A DNA stretch of 37,619 nucleotides. Origin: Phoronis australis. Its lineage: Eukaryota; Phoronida; Phoronidae. How positions within the stretch are numbered: position 1 is the stretch's first letter; the number at the start of each line of letters is the position of its first letter. The notes beneath the pieces were generated by a model. It was not told the DNA's origin and made no database searches. It saw only the letters and a program-made list of their open reading frames with translations. Where the stretch lies: contig NMRA01000302.1 in NCBI GenBank assembly GCA_002633005.1, forward strand, positions 41,433 to 79,051, written 5' to 3'. The position numbers and the translations under genes are program-made. Positions 33,124-37,619 of this stretch are shown here, piece after piece.

Positions 33124-36100
33124 CTGAAAAGAGTTACAAAGCAATGAAAGCTACATGTATAGACGTGGCTTCAATTGAGTTCCAGCAATTTGTAAAACTA
33201 AGACACAAGACTCGGGTGGAACCAAACGACTATTCTATTTTAACATAATCTACGCTAAGTAAAGTGCACTTGTATTCATTGACAACTTGTAAATGTGAAA
33301 ACAAAAAATTCTACAAATAGATGACCTTTGCACTAATGACGTACGGGGGCTCACATACCCCGCATCATGTTGTGTCCCCACGTCACGATTTTTACTAGAC
33401 ACGGTTCAATGATTTGCGGTGGATCATTTTCGCCACAAAACTCGTTCTTGGAACCACTTGGCAATTTTTAGCCTACACCATATTTACATCGTCGATATTT
33501 GTTGTGTTTATAACTAATTTGACCAAGCAACCACAGAGATAAAGAATTTGCCTGCAATTTCCACTTTAAGATGACACTGAAATTCGTATACGTTGGATTC
33601 AACTCATTTTCACATGTACATGTACATATATATACGTGATTTTTTTTTTGGATATTTCATATTTTATGTTAGTACCTGTAGAGTGAAGTATTGTGTTGAA
33701 CCGCCATCGAATCCAGCGACACATGCGACTGTGATGGACGTTTCGGACACCATCTTTACTTTACAGCCAGATGGCGCCTCGGATGGACCTGTCAGTAATC
33801 AGTGGAGATGGAACAGCAGTCGTTTTGCTAGATTTTCATGGAAAACTATTCCGCTACTTTACATACACTTGATTCCTGAGGTGAACCGGTGCGGCCGAAA
33901 GTCCCATACGATTACGAGGTAACCTGTGCTTAGGAACAGTCCTGTAAACACTATTTTTCTACATCTGTTGCTCATTTCTATTCAGACCTTATAATACATC
34001 CGGGCGATTTCACAGTAAGGTGATCATAGAAATTGAAAATGGCAACTTGTAAAGGAGTGAACTGTACATACGGCTTCAGCGATTAGTGTGAAATACAAAT
34101 GTTTTTTGCCAACTAAAAATTATTTTCAATGTGGCAGGGCATACAAATTGGTAGGAATATGATTTATGAATTTGGAAATACCTGGGTAAAAATACAGAAT
34201 TAAAGCACAGACTTCATTGTGGCAACAGTATACAAGCTGCGGTGCCATTGAGTTTTATAACTAACGTTCAGTTGGCTTGTTTTCTTGTTTTTGTCTAGGG
34301 AACAATTGGAGCCAAACTTAATTCCCTTTTCCTGTCGAATGATGGTGGTCACGGGTGATTCACTGGGCGATCATTCTGTCATGTTCGACTGAGTGCCGAT
34401 GGGAAGGTACAATATCCATCGCAATAAGAGCCCACCATTTTTTTGAGTTAGCGCATTTGGGTCATTGAAAAAGTCTCTCTTCTTATATTGCCACTTTCCC
34501 GTAGATTTTAACTGCAACAAATTGCTTTATTGAATTAAAACTTGACAAAAACAACCATTTGATATGCAGTATTTTAACCTAACAAACCCAAGCAAAACAT
34601 AACTCATCTGATGAGTTCTGTGGCTATAACGGACCCTTCATAAAGTTCCTAACTTAAAGTGATGCCTTTTTAGAGAAATAAAAAAGACTGCGTGGAAAGT
34701 TGGAATGTTTGCGTTCCATAAGCCTGAGGCAAGCTTTCTTGGCAAGTGTCTTGCCTTACAGACCGCACTGAGTGGCGAATGATTTTTTGTCGAACTCTGC
34801 TGTATTAGTGTCCTCACGTTTCGTATATTCAAAATGAATACCGAAAACTGCTATCAAATCAAACTACACTTCTTTTCTTTATCTGTAACTACATATTTTG
34901 GAACAAACTACAACAAGACATTACCTGCCGGAACAACTTCTATTTGACAGAGTTGGTTGAGAGAGCCCATAGCATTGGTGGCGTTACACGACAGCTTTCC
35001 GAAATCTGAGGTGCTTCTAAAACATAAATTGAATCGCTGATTGAGTTAACGGACAAACATAACGAAAGGTGATAGAGACGCTGTTATCTGAATTTTCAAA
35101 TATATTAAATTATTTTGCAGGCAAAACAATCTAACATTTCTACTAAAATTTCTTTACTTCTTTCCATGAGCAAAATTTGAATCTCGTATTGTACTAGTAT
35201 TGGCACTACACTTTTAGAAGATGCATTGTGACCTAGTAGGACGAGTGTCCGGTTCCTATACGAAAGATTGTGGGTTCGAGTCCTACTGGGGCACACTGCT
35301 TGGCACTTGAGTCAGGTTTCTAGCTCCTCAGCTCGGTTTCAGCTCTGTATTTATAAAGCACAAAACGGTTTCAGAAGAACAGTGCAATGGGCCCACCTAA
35401 GCGTCCTGCGCATGCGTAACAGACTGCCAGCAATCACTACTTTATTCTATTACTTTTATTTCTTACAGACCTTCAATTTGTCATACCTTGCTGTGTAAGA
35501 AAACGACCCTGTCACAACAGCACTGTTAACCATAGTCGAAGAGTGTACTTCAGACCAAACGGACTTAGTTCCTAGTTTGACGTCAAACGCTGTAAGTGTG
35601 GGATTGGCTAGAACGTGGCACGCGATTGAGATTGACACCCCTTGCTTAGCACCATATTTCAATTTCTGTCCCGGCATGCAGTATGGAGTAACTGAAAGTA
35701 TGCAATCGTCACCGAGTTACGATAAATAATGTAGAGCTCCGTCTTGCACTCATAAGACACATTTATTTGTAACATAAAACTACGAATACACGAGGCCGAA
35801 CATAAGCATTGACAAAAAGCGGAAGAAAGCACACCAGGGTAGAGTTCGATAAAGCTAGGATCTAGCACCTTGATAGAAATACAATTCTTAGCGAGATTAT
35901 GGGAGATATTGCCGTGTATTTTCAATGAGAGCACGTGATTTAGGCTATATTTTTCTCGGCGCGAGACAGCTACTGAATTCTATCCAGAATTTCTCGTGAT
36001 GACTAAAAAGTTAACGCTAGTTGGCGCTACAATCCTACGAAAGAATAAGGACTGCGCACCCATTACAATTCATCGCTAGCATGTGCGCATGTAGGCTACT

Positions 36101-37050
36101 GGTTACTGAAGTTCTTTGTGCTTATCATTATTTTGCAATTATTGTAGAAACAAACGTCCTACACAAGTAACTTACAAGAAACATTCATGAACACGTAACC
36201 ATTAGCAACGCCCCATTTGTTTGACGCTCTACATTTATACTCTCCAAAATCCCTTCCTGACACTGGTGGAAACGACAAGGTAGCACCACTCGACTTCTTC
36301 GTTCCTGTGGACAGAAATTCAAATTGTATGCAAAATACCAACCTTATTGCAAACAAGAGAATCTGCTAAAAGGCATAAGAATGATATGAAACGATGATAT
36401 GGAACAATGTCGTTTAAAAGACAAAATATATAGGCATTGCTTTTTTATATAATTCTGGGATTAACAAGTTGATACAAATACTATGATTTCACGAGTGTTG
36501 AGCTCTGTGGCACAATATACATGTAAAACTTGCCCGTTCCAGCGTGGTACCATTCAAAAGAGGCACTTGGGATTGCGAGTGCACTGCAAGAAACCTTTTC
36601 TGGCACACTTCCCTCGATGATGTCGATCACGGTATGAGAGAGAGTGACCTCTTCCGGTGGGTCTGAAATTTTACAAATTGTGACTCTTCGTATATTATCA
36701 ACAGTTGGTGAAAATGATGGAAATTCGCTCATACAAGTTTCAAATTGGCCGTGTCATATGACGTATAAATGAAATAAACACTACTATTCGAAGTTCAAGT
36801 GTTTTTATTTTGTTTCACGTGTACGAAATACAAGTGGCTGTCGAATATGAACGGAGGGCTGTCATTCAAGTTGAACGTTTTCACAATGGTGCAGCATTTG
36901 TTTGAAAGTAAATGTAGGCATACGTACACTGGACTTCTAACTTAAGTTCCTTTCCTTCTCTTTCTCCTAAAGCATTCCTGGCGCGGCATTTGTAAAGACC
37001 AGCGTCTAGTGTCCGATTGGACGCATTTATAGTCAGTGTAGTATTACCCC
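32958..37050 (-). CDS. Ig-superfamily/FN3 adhesion or receptor protein, partial (Ig-Ig-Ig-FN3)
   Basis: Seven minus-strand exons in order: 37050-36928, 36662-36534, 36304-36176, 35691-35487, 35016-34925, 33788-33676 and 33123-32958. All acceptors are AG with pyrimidine-rich leads; six donors are GT and one is GC. Phases chain without conflict: each domain starts in phase 1, and the introns inside domains are phase 1, 2 and 0. The exons encode the second half of one Ig domain, two complete Ig domains and one FN3 domain, each domain split by an intron. Ig repeats followed by a single FN3 near the membrane resemble nephrin-like cell-adhesion proteins, but identity is not established. The gene is open at both ends: the N-terminal exons lie beyond the window and no transmembrane exon is found on this strand. 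Expected role: extracellular binding. Confidence 0.8.
33676..33788 (-). CDS. Exon: FN3 domain, first half
   Basis: Enters in phase 1 after GATTACTGACAG and leaves in phase 0 at CTACAG|GTACTAAC. It reads PSEAPSGCKVKMVSETSITV then ACVAGFDGGSTQYFTLQ. The SITV.CxxGFDGG pattern is that of an FN3 B-C region, with Cys in place of the usual Trp. The opposite-strand frame at 33593-33922 is its shadow. Confidence 0.78.
33793..34924. other. Intron between Ig and FN3 exons; nothing else seen
   Basis: The phase-1 donor at 34925 and phase-1 acceptor at 33788 are directly compatible, so no intervening exon is needed. No repeat end is recognised. Confidence 0.5.
34925..35016 (-). CDS. Exon: Ig domain 3, second half
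   Basis: Enters in phase 2 (completing an Arg codon) after TTATGTTTTAG and leaves in phase 1 at GCAG|GTAATG. It reads TSDFGKLSCNATNAMGSLNQ and ends CQIEVVPA, a typical Ig F-G strand with the second disulfide Cys in LSC. Confidence 0.82.
35222..35294 (+). repeat. tRNA-like sequence (tRNA-derived SINE or tRNA pseudogene)
   Basis: An A-box (TGACCTAGTAGG, 35229-35240) and a B-box (GGTTCGAGTCC, 35273-35283) sit at tRNA spacing, with a paired T arm GTGGG/CCTAC. The acceptor stem is only partly paired and I cannot fold a good anticodon arm, so a functional tRNA is unlikely. It lies in the intron of Ig domain 3, antisense to the gene. Confidence 0.55.
35487..35691 (-). CDS. Exon: Ig domain 3, first half
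   Basis: Enters in phase 1 after GCATACTTTCAG and leaves in phase 2 at GCAAG|GTATGA. It reads TPYCMPGQKLKYG then VSISIACHVLANPTL, giving the first disulfide Cys. The core Trp usually found about 12 residues later is missing (FDVKLG), so this domain is divergent. Confidence 0.8.
36176..36304 (-). CDS. Exon: Ig domain 2, second half
   Basis: Enters in phase 1 after TTTCTGTCCACAG and leaves in phase 1 at TTTCTT|GTAAGTTAC. It reads GATLSFPPVSGRDFGEYKCR then ASNKWGVANG, with the canonical DFGEYKC of an I-set Ig domain. Confidence 0.88.
36534..36662 (-). CDS. Exon: Ig domain 2, first half, GC donor
   Basis: Enters in phase 1 after TAAAATTTCAG. It reads DPPEEVTLSHTV, then EKVSCSALAIP and SASFEWYHAGT, with the first Cys and core Trp. 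The only donor giving the required phase 1 is ACGG|GCAAGT at 36534, a GC-AG intron. Joining there gives EWYHAGTGTKKSSG, normal Ig spacing. Reading on without it meets a stop at 36480. Confidence 0.8.
36928..37050 (-). CDS. Exon: Ig domain 1, second half
   Basis: Enters in phase 1 after TTGTTTGCAG and leaves in phase 1 at CCAGT|GTACGTATG. It reads NTTLTINASNRTLDAGLYKC then RARNALGE and ends LKLEVQ, with canonical DAGLYKC. Its partner exon should lie further right, probably outside the window. Confidence 0.87.
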
Positions 37051-37619
37051 CTGCAAACAAAGCAATCTATGACAATCGTTTTATGCGTCCTGTACGCGCA
37101 CACTCTCACACATCCACACAGGCTCATGCGCACATGCACACACGCAAACACAAACATATGCATGTATGTAGACAGTTCATGCCGTTATCACCGCCTGTTC
37201 CTACCATAAATGAGATCAGTTGGAGTGTTGAATTTCCCTCGAATGTCAACTTTACCTGCACATGTGCGAACTTAGTCGTACGGTCAATCAGACGGACTTG
37301 ACCTACATTGCGTACTGTGTCTTTCAAACTATTTGAAGACTCGTGATGGAACGTGGCAGGGTGCGCACACTGAAGAGAGCATTACTGACTTGTTTTGCGC
37401 CCTCTTGGTGCAATTTTAAGTTTATTAGCAATGCTCAACGCTTTAGGGCATACCCCCCCCCCCGCTGGCTGCCGCAAAAAATAAAACAGTAAGAGCGTAG
37501 GGAAATGTTGAGTTTATTAATTAACCCCAGTAATTAAAATTATACGGATGAAAAAAAGATTTAAATGTGTGCAGTTTTAGTGTCAAATTCGGAACACGGC
37601 GCATTCGTAACGGAACTAT

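Noticed and set aside
33593-33922. Plus-strand frame resembling a zona-pellucida C-terminal exon, with an in-frame continuation near 34300
   Set aside because: The opposite strand of the same bases gives a splice-bounded FN3 half-domain that joins in phase to the next exon. The plus-strand reading is a shadow.
35222-35294. Functional tRNA gene
   Set aside because: A and B boxes are present, but the acceptor stem is imperfect and no good anticodon arm folds. It is kept as a tRNA-like repeat.
37256-37369. Minus-strand exon candidate (114 bases, phase 0 to 0) upstream of Ig domain 1
   Set aside because: Its splice sites look acceptable, but its phase does not match the phase-1 acceptor at 37050 and it has no Ig Cys-Trp pattern.

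Overview
This is intron- and repeat-rich DNA from an animal genome, probably a marine invertebrate. The evidence is split exons with consensus splice sites encoding immunoglobulin, fibronectin type III and C-type lectin domains, several non-LTR retrotransposons, a Helitron-like element family, a THAP domain and a DDE_4-type transposase. I cannot name the phylum. There are no operons, ribosome binding sites or CRISPR arrays.

Layout. 1-2.07 kb: no recognisable gene, two strong hairpins or palindromes. 2.08-3.58 kb: a segment bounded by 19-bp inverted repeats that carries a THAP-domain remnant. 3.58-6.76 kb (minus): a broken L1/Tx1-like LINE, split by a 1.33-kb Helitron-like element whose ends can be placed to the base. 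8.27-10.0 kb (plus): a decayed Ty3/gypsy-like gag-pol. 10.1-12.7 kb: a duplicated repeat carrying Asp-rich reading frames and promoter-like motifs, ending on a DDE_4 transposase remnant (12.68-13.05 kb). 13.4 kb: a 71-bp near-palindrome. 14.9-16.7 kb (minus): the first two exons of a secreted C-type lectin-like gene, with a LINE tail in the intron. 17.6-18.1 kb (plus): a possible small Cys-containing gene. 18.6-19.2 kb (minus): two orphan candidate exons. 20.3-21.0 kb (minus): a CR1-like LINE tail. 23.4-32.1 kb (plus): an 8.75-kb composite array of the same Helitron-like family, interrupted by a LINE insertion and by a 2.05-kb island carrying a transmembrane exon. 32.96-37.05 kb (minus): seven exons encoding Ig-Ig-Ig-FN3 of an adhesion or receptor protein, all with compatible reading phases.

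The coherent host genes are the Ig/FN3 gene and the lectin gene, both on the minus strand. A phase-1 transmembrane exon, the type expected after an Ig/FN3 ectodomain, lies on the opposite strand inside the Helitron array, so its parent gene is unresolved. The most unusual features are the Helitron family, which carries a DR1-type nuclear-receptor motif in nearly every unit, and the 10.8-12.6 kb repeats, which carry NRF1, ETS and YY1 motifs together.
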